From contig PMMY01000204.1 in assembly GCA_003162655.1 (NCBI GenBank), forward strand, positions 3,006-8,291: a stretch of DNA of 5,286 nucleotides, given 5' to 3'. Position 1 is the stretch's first letter. Every line of letters begins with the position of its first letter. Under the pieces are notes generated by a model. The model was given only the letters and a program-made list of their open reading frames with translations, ran no database searches and had not been told where the DNA came from. Shown here in pieces: positions 1-5,233 of the stretch. The translations under genes and the position numbers were made by a program. The DNA comes from Methanobacterium sp. (lineage in GTDB: Archaea; Methanobacteriota; Methanobacteria; Methanobacteriales; Methanobacteriaceae).

Positions 1-981
1 CAGACAGCATTAGTTGGAACCGACATTGTAAATGTTAAACCGTATCAGATAACTGGAAATCAATGGGTAGTTCCTTTCACTGTTACAGTACAAGGTGCTA
101 GTAATTTTGCAAAGCTTGCTGATGGTAAAGCAGGAACACCAGTTCAGATGTATTTAGATGATAATCTGGTTTCATCACCAGAAATTGGTGCTGATTTAGC
201 TAATGGTGTACCATCAACAGATGTTCAGGTAAGTGGAACAGAACAGTCAGCAGCTGCAGCACAGGCACAAGCCAAATCAATTCAAGTTGTTCTACAGTCA
301 GGAGCCCTTCCTGTATCGGTTTCCATTGTTGGGATACAATCTGTTTCAGCCGACCTTGGAAGCCAGTTCAAAACCGGAGCACTTATTGCAGGATTCCTTG
401 CACTTCTGGTTATAGCGATTATAGTTTTCATCAGATATCGAACTCCGTTGCTGGTAATTCCAATTATTATCACCAGCTTATCCGAACTTGTACTCATTCT
501 TGGAGTTGCATCGGTTACACATTGGAACATAGATCTTGCAGCAATTGCAGGTATAATTGCAGCGATAGGAACCGGTGTAGACGACCAGATCATAATCACG
601 GATGAAGTACTGAAAAAGGGTATTGAAACTAAAAGAACTGTAACTGCTCTTAAGTTCAAAATTAATAACGCCTTCTTCATCATATTTGCTTCTGCTGCAA
701 CTTTAATTGCTGCTATGCTACCATTAGCATATGTTGGGTTTTCAAGGGGTGCCACAGGAATTGGTTTACTATCTGGATTTGCTTTCACCACAGTTGTAGG
801 TGTTTTAATTGGAATCTTCATAACCCGGCCTGTTTACGCTAAGTTCATCGTACTTTTACTCGGAAAAGAGAAAAAAGAGGATAAAGAAATTAGAGAATCA
901 GTTAGGGGACGTAATAAACCAGTACAAGGTAAAAAAAGTAAGAAGGGGAAGAGAAGTAAAGGTAAAAAGGGTAGAAAGTAA
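1..981 (+). CDS. secD: Protein-export membrane protein SecD, C-terminal part (5' end outside window)
   Basis: SecD works with SecF as an accessory to the SecYE translocon in the cytoplasmic membrane and aids late, proton-motive-force-linked steps of export. The reading frame is open from base 1, so the ATG at 148 is internal and 326 residues are visible. Residues 1 to about 110 are the end of the extracytoplasmic domain. About five membrane helices follow (about 126-145, 150-170, 177-197, 224-246, 252-274). The helix with [13 protein letters not shown] (from residue 190) aligns with the bacterial SecD GxxVDAN motif, so Asp194 (bases 580-582) matches the aspartate implicated in proton coupling. 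The helix order and GVDDQ motif are typical of archaeal SecD. The protein ends in a tail of about 40 residues, very rich in Lys, Arg and Gly. Archaeal secF is usually adjacent and upstream, but that region is not visible. Family assignment is firm; the N-terminus cannot be judged. Confidence 0.93.
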   Translation, partial: QTALVGTDIVNVKPYQITGNQWVVPFTVTVQGASNFAKLADGKAGTPVQMYLDDNLVSSPEIGADLANGVPSTDVQVSGTEQSAAAAQAQAKSIQVVLQSGALPVSVSIVGIQSVSADLGSQFKTGALIAGFLALLVIAIIVFIRYRTPLLVIPIIITSLSELVLILGVASVTHWNIDLAAIAGIIAAIGTGVDDQIIITDEVLKKGIETKRTVTALKFKINNAFFIIFASAATLIAAMLPLAYVGFSRGATGIGLLSGFAFTTVVGVLIGIFITRPVYAKFIVLLLGKEKKEDKEIRESVRGRNKPVQGKKSKKGKRSKGKKGRK

Positions 982-1060
982 AATTTTTTTCAAACCCATT
1001 CAACTTTTTTTTATTTATTTTTTTAAATCAATTTCAAGGTTTTTTTTATCAATTTTTTCA
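982..1060 (+). terminator. T-run terminator cluster after secD
   Basis: Immediately after the secD stop codon there are five runs of T: 984-990 (7), 1005-1012 (8), 1018-1024 (7), 1040-1047 (8) and 1053-1058 (6). Archaeal RNA polymerase terminates on U-rich stretches without needing a stable hairpin, so this is a convincing, redundant terminator for the secD transcript. I see no strong GC stem in front of it. Confidence 0.7.
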
Positions 1061-1254
1061 ATTAAATTTAATCTGTTAAATCAATACTAAACCAATTAAT
1101 TAATAAATTAACTAGAATAGCATTTCCGATATTTTAAAGCTCAGAATGATATTGATACCACGAATACAGGTAGATTATTTATATTAAACTAGTTATAGTA
1201 GATTAGAAATTAAAATAGTTTAATATAAAATATTTTATTAGAGTTAAGTAAGTC
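1061..1254. other. Non-coding spacer between secD and pyrI
   Basis: No reading frame of credible length or composition is present on either strand. The stretch is strongly AT-rich, with a slightly more mixed part at about 1111-1172. The only clear structure is the inverted repeat at 1178-1229, listed separately, and a 14-bp AT-only palindrome at 1225-1238 that overlaps its right arm. No tRNA-like or C/D-box-like arrangement was found by eye. Confidence 0.6.
1178..1229. repeat. Perfect 14-bp inverted repeat upstream of pyrI
   Basis: The left arm TTTATATTAAACTA (1178-1191) is the exact reverse complement of the right arm TAGTTTAATATAAA (1216-1229), with a 24-base spacer. Each arm contains a TATA-box-like core, pointing left in the left arm and right in the right arm. 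It could be two outward-facing promoter cores, a binding site for a dimeric regulator, or a weak RNA hairpin. It is long for chance even in AT-rich DNA, but its role is unknown. Confidence 0.6.
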
Positions 1255-1264
1255 TTATATTTAA
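1255..1264 (+). promoter_or_regulatory. Candidate TATA box for pyrI
   Basis: TTATATTTAA follows a purine-rich AAGTAAG stretch that could act as the TFB recognition element. Archaeal transcripts begin about 25 bases downstream of the box, which predicts a start near 1285 and a leader of about 45 bases before the ATG at 1333. The region is so AT-rich that the right arm of the upstream inverted repeat (1216-1229) is a serious alternative. Confidence 0.35.
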
Positions 1265-1332
1265 TAAAATGAATATCAGTAATTAATTACCTTAGACAAA
1301 GAATCAAAAAAAAATTGAAAATAGGGAAATCT

Positions 1333-1800
1333 ATGAAAACTCCTAGGGAACTGAAGGTCAAACCGATAAGAAACGGGACAGTAATAGATCATATTACTGC
1401 TAACAAAGCATTAAATGTTCTTAAAATACTAGGACTGCCCAGTAAAGAAGCTGCTGTTACAATTGCAATGAATGTGAAGTCCTCTCAGATGGGTGCTAAG
1501 GATATTGTTAAAATTGAGGGAAGAGAACTTAAATCACGTGAAGTAGATAAAATAGCCCTTATTGCTCCAAACGCAACCATAAACATAGTAAGAGAATATG
1601 AAATAGTTGAAAAGGGCAAGGTTACACTTTTAAATAATGTAAGGGGAATTCTTATTTGTCCCAACCCAAACTGTATCACTAATACCAACGAACCAGTTAA
1701 AACCAAATTTCATGTAATTGACACAAACCCTCTGATGCTTCGATGTTATTACTGCGAACGTATCATGAACAACGAAGACATAGAAGCTCAATTCAAATAA
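1333..1800 (+). CDS. pyrI: Aspartate carbamoyltransferase regulatory subunit PyrI
   Basis: PyrI is the regulatory chain of aspartate carbamoyltransferase. It binds nucleotide effectors and, through a zinc domain, holds the catalytic PyrB trimers together, controlling the committed step of pyrimidine synthesis in the cytoplasm. From the ATG at 1333 the protein has 155 residues, a normal family length. The N-terminal allosteric domain carries Asp19, His20, Lys60, Tyr89 and Lys94, matching the E. coli effector-site positions. The C-terminal domain carries Cys109, Cys114, Cys138 and Cys141, the four zinc ligands, again with E. coli numbering. That agreement supports this start over an in-frame TTG at 1315, which has no ribosome site before it; the ATG has a weak AGGG at 1323-1326. 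pyrB is not in the window, so the subunits are encoded apart or beyond this stretch. yjbQ follows after 52 bp in the same direction. Confidence 0.95.
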   Translation: MKTPRELKVKPIRNGTVIDHITANKALNVLKILGLPSKEAAVTIAMNVKSSQMGAKDIVKIEGRELKSREVDKIALIAPNATINIVREYEIVEKGKVTLLNNVRGILICPNPNCITNTNEPVKTKFHVIDTNPLMLRCYYCERIMNNEDIEAQFK

Positions 1801-1819
1801 TATTCATCAATCAATTTAA

Positions 1820-1847
1820 TTTATATTATTAGGCTTAATATAAGGTT
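1820..1847 (+). promoter_or_regulatory. Possible TATA element and ribosome site before yjbQ
   Basis: TTTATATTA at 1820-1828 resembles a TATA box, and AGGTT at 1843-1847 is a Shine-Dalgarno-like match 5 to 7 bases before the ATG at 1853. A start about 25 bases after the TATA-like element would leave almost no leader and would exclude the ribosome site. The two elements are therefore hard to reconcile, and co-transcription from pyrI is equally possible. Confidence 0.3.
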
Positions 1848-1852
1848 TAACA

Positions 1853-2257
1853 ATGATTAGGAAAGTATTTAATTTAAATACATATGAAAGAATTGAAATC
1901 CATGATATAACCCAGGAAATACAGTTAATTGTTGGACAAAGCAGTTGTAAAATTGGTGTAGTAAATATTTACAGCAGACATTCAACATCTGGCATTGTAA
2001 TAAATGAGAATGAAAAAGGACTTTTAAAAGATTTCCAAGATGTCCTTGAAAAATTAGTACCCTCTAATGAAAATTATAATCATAACAGAATAGACAACAA
2101 TGCAGATTCCCATATAAGATCCTTTTTAATAGGTAACACCGTAACAATCCCATTGTACGATGGAAAACTAGACCTTGGAACCTGGCAGAGTATATTCTTT
2201 GTTGAACTCGACGGACCAAGACGTAGAAAGGTAACTGTTACGGTTATGGGGGATTAA
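1853..2257 (+). CDS. yjbQ: YjbQ/UPF0047 family protein (secondary thiamine-phosphate synthase type)
   Basis: This is a 134-residue single-domain protein of the UPF0047/YjbQ family, the usual length. E. coli YjbQ has weak thiamine-phosphate synthase activity and can replace ThiE when overproduced; its main role is not settled, so a link to thiamine here is inferred from the family only. Recognisable motifs are RHSTSGIVINENE (residues 42-54, with the family HxT near His43), a central His77, an ADSHIRSFLIGNTVTIP stretch (84-100, with His87), and the C-terminal signature LGTWQSIFFVELDGPRRR (108-125). The conserved histidines probably form the ligand or metal pocket seen in family structures. The ATG at 1853 is preceded by AGGTT with suitable spacing. 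The gene follows pyrI on the same strand and converges with pheT. No signal peptide or membrane segment is seen, so it should be cytoplasmic. Confidence 0.9.
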   Translation: MIRKVFNLNTYERIEIHDITQEIQLIVGQSSCKIGVVNIYSRHSTSGIVINENEKGLLKDFQDVLEKLVPSNENYNHNRIDNNADSHIRSFLIGNTVTIPLYDGKLDLGTWQSIFFVELDGPRRRKVTVTVMGD

Positions 2258-2313
2258 TTACGATCTTTAATAAAGGAATAGTTTTAAAAAATAGTTGTAA
2301 GTCAATATTTATT
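2258..2313. terminator. Convergent spacer between yjbQ and pheT
   Basis: Two genes end toward each other across 56 AT-rich bases. On the minus strand an A6 run at 2286-2291 reads as T6 just after the pheT stop, a modest U-tract terminator. On the plus strand there are only TTTT runs, at 2282-2285 and 2312-2315, so termination of yjbQ may extend into the pheT 3' end. No GC-rich hairpin is visible. Confidence 0.35.
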
Positions 2314-3996
2314 TTAACCATTAAATTCTATTTCAAATGCCACTACAGGATATTCAAGTTCAAAGTTGGTTATAACCTCAGGGTCAAGCTCTCCGAAAAA
2401 TCCTTTAACAGAACCCATACTAATATCATCATTTCCTTCTTTATCTTTAGATACTCCTTGAAAAGTTGCACACCTACCCTTTATAAATGAAGGATAGTCA
2501 ATGGGTTCAAGTATCATTTTAAGTCCTATATTTGAAACAAATGAATCTGTGATAGATTTTATTTCTGTGAAGTTTGCATTAGAATGTGTAACTGCACAAG
2601 CAATTTTTTTAATTATTTTAGTTCCTGTTTCAGTATCCGAATCAATGTAGGCCACATCTCCCACTTCAAATATTTTCTGTGGAAGTTCTTCGTGTTTGTT
2701 GTCCTCTAAAAATTCCATCAAACCGTTCATGAGACTTTTCCTTATCATGGTACGATCCTGAGATATCGGTTGAGCAACCATAACATGTTCATCTTCGTCT
2801 AATTTCATGTTAGCATAGTGTTGGCTTTCACTGGTGAGCATGAGACTCATTATCTCATAAAAGCCCATACCTATCATTATCTCCCTCACCCTGTTTTCAA
2901 AGGTCCTTGCAATATCTGGATATGCAACGGTTGCTACTTGTGGAAGTTCTGCTATGATCTTTCTGAAACAGTAGCCTATTGCAATGTTCTCGATAATATC
3001 AACCTCATGTAAAATATCAATCCTGTATGCAGGTACAAAAACAACAATCTTATCATCTGATTCTGCCCCTGCTCCTAGTCTCACCCTATGTAGCATATCG
3101 ACAACATCATCTGCTGAAAGTTCAATTCCAAGTATACGCCTTGCATTTAACAAATTAACATACATCTTTTTAGGTGTGAGATCAGGGGTTTCAACTGTTC
3201 TATCTTGATAGATAATTTCCATGGTTTTGATACTGCCCCCTGATTCTGCAAATGAACAGGCAATTATGTTAAGCGCAAAGTTAACAGCCCTTTCATCAGT
3301 ACCAGTCACATCAATCAAAATGTTTACAGTATTTTCAGTAAGCTTTGTAAGTTCACCATTTATTATAGGCGGCATAGAAAGCACATTATCCTCAGAATCG
3401 GTTATTAAAGGATATTTAGAGAATTTATCCATAAGATGAGCGTACTTCTTCCCTTTTTTATGATGCTCTAGAATTTCATTCAGTTTCATCTTCTCTGTAG
3501 TTTCAAGGGGAACAAATGAAAATTTATCAGGTACAGCTGCCCTGTATGTAAATGGCGGCTTTACAACGTCCAAGTTGTGGATTCCAATTGCAACCTTCTT
3601 TCTATCGCGACCTAAAACCCAGTGCAGATCTTCTTGGAAATCCATGAGTCCCCTTAATCTATTTTCATCTAACGAAATTCCCTCGATTATACAGCAAGCT
3701 GTGTATGGCCTTATATCCCTCAGTTCAGGGTCTACATTCATACTCACACCAGATTTGGATAAACTGTAATTTGGAAGTCCCTTTTCAATACCAAGGAATC
3801 CCTTAACAGTTCTAGTAATCCCTTCTACGCTGTAGTAATCTGGTCTGTTTGGGAAGAACTCGACCTTGATCATTTCATCGTCATAATGTTCTATATCACT
3901 TCCGATCATTGGAAGCATATCAATAAGTTGATCCTTAGTGATCTCTCTCCCTAAAACCTGGTTGAAATATTCATAGCTGAAGTTTATAACTGGCAT
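2314..3996 (-). CDS. pheT: Phenylalanine--tRNA ligase beta subunit (archaeal type)
   Basis: PheT is the beta chain of the (alpha-beta)2 enzyme that charges tRNA-Phe; PheS carries the active site, and PheT binds tRNA and edits mischarged Tyr. At 560 residues this is the short archaeal/eukaryotic form, lacking the long bacterial N-terminal tRNA-binding and C-terminal anticodon domains. Motifs in order: [16 protein letters not shown] (47-62); the B3/B4 editing region with HNLD (140) and [14 protein letters not shown] (207-220); the B5 domain (about 272-345) with [17 protein letters not shown] (321-337); and the catalytic-like core with [17 protein letters not shown] (413-429), FEVGDV (443-448) and [10 protein letters not shown] (532-541). 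The start at 3996 gives MPVINFSYE, like other archaeal PheT N-termini (MPxx), with GGATGAT at 4009-4003 as a possible ribosome site. An in-frame ATG at 4011 would add five residues (MDDNT). Asn337 replaces an expected acidic magnesium ligand. pheS is not in the window. Confidence 0.97.
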   Translation of the reverse strand: MPVINFSYEYFNQVLGREITKDQLIDMLPMIGSDIEHYDDEMIKVEFFPNRPDYYSVEGITRTVKGFLGIEKGLPNYSLSKSGVSMNVDPELRDIRPYTACCIIEGISLDENRLRGLMDFQEDLHWVLGRDRKKVAIGIHNLDVVKPPFTYRAAVPDKFSFVPLETTEKMKLNEILEHHKKGKKYAHLMDKFSKYPLITDSEDNVLSMPPIINGELTKLTENTVNILIDVTGTDERAVNFALNIIACSFAESGGSIKTMEIIYQDRTVETPDLTPKKMYVNLLNARRILGIELSADDVVDMLHRVRLGAGAESDDKIVVFVPAYRIDILHEVDIIENIAIGYCFRKIIAELPQVATVAYPDIARTFENRVREIMIGMGFYEIMSLMLTSESQHYANMKLDEDEHVMVAQPISQDRTMIRKSLMNGLMEFLEDNKHEELPQKIFEVGDVAYIDSDTETGTKIIKKIACAVTHSNANFTEIKSITDSFVSNIGLKMILEPIDYPSFIKGRCATFQGVSKDKEGNDDISMGSVKGFFGELDPEVITNFELEYPVVAFEIEFNG

Positions 3997-4042
3997 AGTA
4001 TTATCATCCATTCATAATTTATAACAACTTGTTTAAAATTCA

Positions 4043-4050
4043 ATTTTATA
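4043..4050 (-). promoter_or_regulatory. Candidate pheT TATA box
   Basis: On the minus strand TATAAAAT lies just after TAGTTTAAGA. A start about 26 bases downstream falls near 4021, giving a leader of about 10 bases to the ATG at 4011 or about 25 bases to the preferred ATG at 3996. The wider element TAGTTTAAGATATAAA (4060-4045) differs from the right arm of the pyrI-upstream inverted repeat only by an inserted GA. Confidence 0.45.
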
Positions 4051-4099
4051 TCTTAAACTACTTTGAACTATTATTTTTATATATTTTTTAGCTTATTTA

Positions 4100-4132
4100 T
4101 TCCCACAATGGATTAAAAAATTTATGTGGGAA
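4100..4132. repeat. 8-bp inverted repeat spanning the end of the 4122-4490 gene
   Basis: TTCCCACA (4100-4107) and TGTGGGAA (4125-4132) are perfect reverse complements with a 17-base loop. The second arm covers the last codons of the minus-strand membrane protein gene, and its stop codon (4124-4122) lies in the loop. On the minus strand the loop contains T6 (4120-4115). This is the most GC-rich structure in this spacer and may act as a terminator or 3'-end stabilising hairpin. Confidence 0.5.
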
Positions 4133-4490
4133 CTCCTGCAGCGAAAATAATGATAAAGAATAGGGATTCAATTGTAAAATGCAGACATCTGTGACCCAAT
4201 GAGTTCAGTTCTATCCCTGAAAATTCATGGTACAAATCTACAACCATGTGAATCATGGCTGCCAGTATACCTATTTCAAGTGATAAGAAAATCACTGATA
4301 ACAAGACAAAATGGAAAAATGCCTCCATTACTTCGTGAACAATCCAAAGTCGAATATTTGAAGCAACACTCTCCTTTATGACCCCTGCAAGGAGTATGTA
4401 GAAGTCTGCAAATACTCCCCACATTATCCGGCTGTGTATTTCATCACTGATCGCAAGGAATACTGCTATGTAAAACCATAATATCTCCAT
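4122..4490 (-). CDS. Hypothetical His/acid-rich multi-pass membrane protein
   Basis: I do not recognise an established family; it resembles small uncharacterised membrane proteins of Methanobacteriales. The 122 residues form about four or five hydrophobic helices (roughly 1-14, 23-37, 57-69, 70-87, 104-119). Polar residues sit in helical registers in or beside them: DEIH (16-19), HEVMEAFFH (52-60), HMVVDLYHE (81-89), HRCLH (100-104) and Glu108. Such i, i+3/i+4 His and Asp/Glu pairs are what a metal site at the membrane would need, but no metal or reaction can be assigned. The ATG at 4490 has GGTGAT at 4501-4496, an exact match to the archaeal anti-Shine-Dalgarno, five bases away, which supports this start. 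It lies 110 bp upstream of pheT on the same strand, and pheT has its own TATA-like box, so co-transcription is uncertain. The long open frame with strong hydrophobic periodicity argues for a real gene. Confidence 0.75.
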   Translation of the reverse strand: MEILWFYIAVFLAISDEIHSRIMWGVFADFYILLAGVIKESVASNIRLWIVHEVMEAFFHFVLLSVIFLSLEIGILAAMIHMVVDLYHEFSGIELNSLGHRCLHFTIESLFFIIIFAAGVPT

Positions 4491-4495
4491 TCATC

Positions 4496-4526
4496 ATCAC
4501 CATGAAAATTGTTACAATAATATATC
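4496..4526 (-). promoter_or_regulatory. Ribosome site and candidate TATA box of the membrane protein gene
   Basis: On the minus strand GGTGAT (4501-4496) precedes the ATG at 4490 by five bases. A TATA-like GATATATTATTG lies at 4526-4515. Its predicted start, near 4495, would remove most of the ribosome site, so the transcript may be almost leaderless. Alternatively the true box is further upstream, for example the CATAAAAAATTA element at about 4578-4567. Confidence 0.35.
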
Positions 4527-4853
4527 TTCAAACCCTAAAATCTGCTGTTACTAGTCTAAATTCAATAATTTTTTATGATTATCACACCATTAAACTATAA
4601 TATTCCTTTATTGACAATGTGGTTTTAATACTAAAAAAGGTTCTTGTTTAATGTATGTTCCATCCCCACACAGCACTAAAATTTTCAATAATCCACTTAA
4701 TTATATTATAAAACTTAGAAGTTGATTTATTATTAATAAACGTCTCTTTATAACTTCTCCTGACTGACTTATCAAAATCTCATTAAATAATTTTGATAAT
4801 ATTTTATTCTAACTAATTTTTATTGATTATACAATGGTTTTAGGTTTGATATA
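4527..4853. other. Long divergent non-coding spacer
   Basis: Between the minus-strand membrane protein gene and the plus-strand DUF5654-like gene there are 436 bases without a credible gene; this is the central part. Short frames such as one beginning at ATG 4651 (24 codons) have no good ribosome site and intergenic composition. The one notable structure is the hairpin at 4769-4799. A short, less AT-rich patch at about 4660-4675 (CATCCCCACACAGCAC) has no evident function. No tRNA or rRNA is present. Confidence 0.6.
4769..4799. repeat. 10-bp-stem hairpin in the divergent spacer
   Basis: TTATCAAAAT (4769-4778) and ATTTTGATAA (4790-4799) are perfect reverse complements with an 11-base loop. On the plus strand it is followed by T-rich sequence (TATTTTATT and later TTTTTATT), so it could end an unseen small transcript from the spacer. 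Alternatively it is a regulator site upstream of the 4927 gene. The stem is AT-rich and would be only moderately stable as RNA. Confidence 0.5.
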
Positions 4854-4866
4854 TGGTTAATAACCA
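4854..4866. promoter_or_regulatory. Palindrome just upstream of the DUF5654-like gene promoter
   Basis: TGGTTA and TAACCA flank a single central A, a 13-bp near-perfect palindrome. It lies 5 bases before the candidate TATA element at 4872. That position suits a transcription factor acting beside TBP/TFB binding. Half-sites containing GG and CC are uncommon in this AT-rich spacer, which makes chance somewhat less likely. No regulator is identified. Confidence 0.35.
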
Positions 4867-4871
4867 AAATA

Positions 4872-4884
4872 CTTAAATATTTTT
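4872..4884 (+). promoter_or_regulatory. Candidate TATA box for the DUF5654-like gene
   Basis: CTTAAATATTTTT is TATA-like. It predicts a transcript start near 4903, leaving a leader of about 24 bases that includes the strong ribosome site at 4912-4918. The geometry is what a typical leadered archaeal gene should show. Confidence 0.4.
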
Positions 4885-4911
4885 CATTTTAAAATAATAA
4901 TTAGATAGTTT

Positions 4912-4918
4912 AGGAGGT
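4912..4918 (+). promoter_or_regulatory. Strong Shine-Dalgarno site before the 4927 gene
   Basis: AGGAGGT is a full match to the anti-Shine-Dalgarno end of 16S rRNA, eight bases before the ATG at 4927. It is the strongest ribosome site in the window. It fixes this start and suggests high translation of a small membrane protein. Confidence 0.8.
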
Positions 4919-4926
4919 TAAAAAAG

Positions 4927-5190
4927 ATGAAAGAACAAACAAATGAAGTAAAAACACAAGTTGCCGGAACTATTTCTAATTTACTGACCGTGGCATTTGG
5001 ATTGATAGCAGCTTTGGCTTGGAACTCTGCAATACAAGCAATTATTGTCTCAGTATTGCCTAAAGGAAGTGGCATTACGGGTTTATTAATTTATGCAATT
5101 GTTATTACAATAATTGCTGTTATTGCAACCATTATAATAGCTAGAGCTCTTGGCAAACCACCTATTACAGAAGTCAGAATAGTTGAGTAA
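4927..5190 (+). CDS. DUF5654-like small membrane protein
   Basis: This 87-residue protein looks like the DUF5654 family, small membrane proteins common in methanogens and other archaea whose function is not known; I made the match from memory of the family pattern. A polar N-terminus (1-15) precedes a first hydrophobic segment (about 16-45) containing ALAWNSAIQ (29-37), a motif I associate with the family. A short loop with PKGSG (45-49) follows, then a long second helix (about 50-75) and a charged C-terminal tail. This gives two membrane helices, with both ends probably on the same side. The start is secured by the AGGAGGT ribosome site. The gene is transcribed alone, divergent from the 4122-4490 gene and probably convergent with the gene entering from the right edge. 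No catalytic residues are evident, so a structural or regulatory membrane role is more likely than an enzymatic one. Confidence 0.85.
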   Translation: MKEQTNEVKTQVAGTISNLLTVAFGLIAALAWNSAIQAIIVSVLPKGSGITGLLIYAIVITIIAVIATIIIARALGKPPITEVRIVE

Positions 5191-5233
5191 ATAATATCCA
5201 TTCTATATTTTTTAATCTAATTATTTTTTTACT
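5191..5233. terminator. T-run terminator after the DUF5654-like gene
   Basis: T6 at 5208-5213 and T7 at 5224-5230 follow the stop codon on the plus strand, consistent with archaeal U-tract termination. There is no strong hairpin. On the minus strand the spacer offers no comparable T run. Confidence 0.5.

Noticed and set aside
148..150. ATG at 148 as a gene start
   Set aside because: The frame is open and SecD-like all the way to base 1, so this is an internal methionine.
282..821. 179-residue open frame on the minus strand opposite secD
   Set aside because: It lies wholly inside the well-supported secD frame, its translation looks like an antisense reading of hydrophobic helices, and it has no ribosome site. 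It is a shadow of secD.
1225..1238. 14-bp palindrome ATAAAATATTTTAT
   Set aside because: It consists only of A and T in a very AT-rich spacer, where such palindromes are expected by chance. It is not scored as an operator by itself.
4450..4500. Two GTGATGA motifs on the minus strand that look like C and C' boxes of a C/D small RNA
   Set aside because: No CTGA D or D' boxes lie at suitable distances. The first motif is explained by the ribosome site and the second by the Ser-Asp-Glu codons of the membrane protein.
4502..4600. Short plus-strand frame of 32 codons starting at ATG 4502
   Set aside because: It has no ribosome site, overlaps the promoter region of the minus-strand gene, and has spacer-like composition.
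4651..4725. Short plus-strand frame of 24 codons starting at ATG 4651
   Set aside because: There is no convincing ribosome site or promoter, the composition is intergenic, and the peptide is not recognisable.
4717..4758. 7-bp inverted repeat AGAAGTT / AACTTCT
   Set aside because: The arms are short and the loop is 28 bases, with no extension in either direction. Likely chance.
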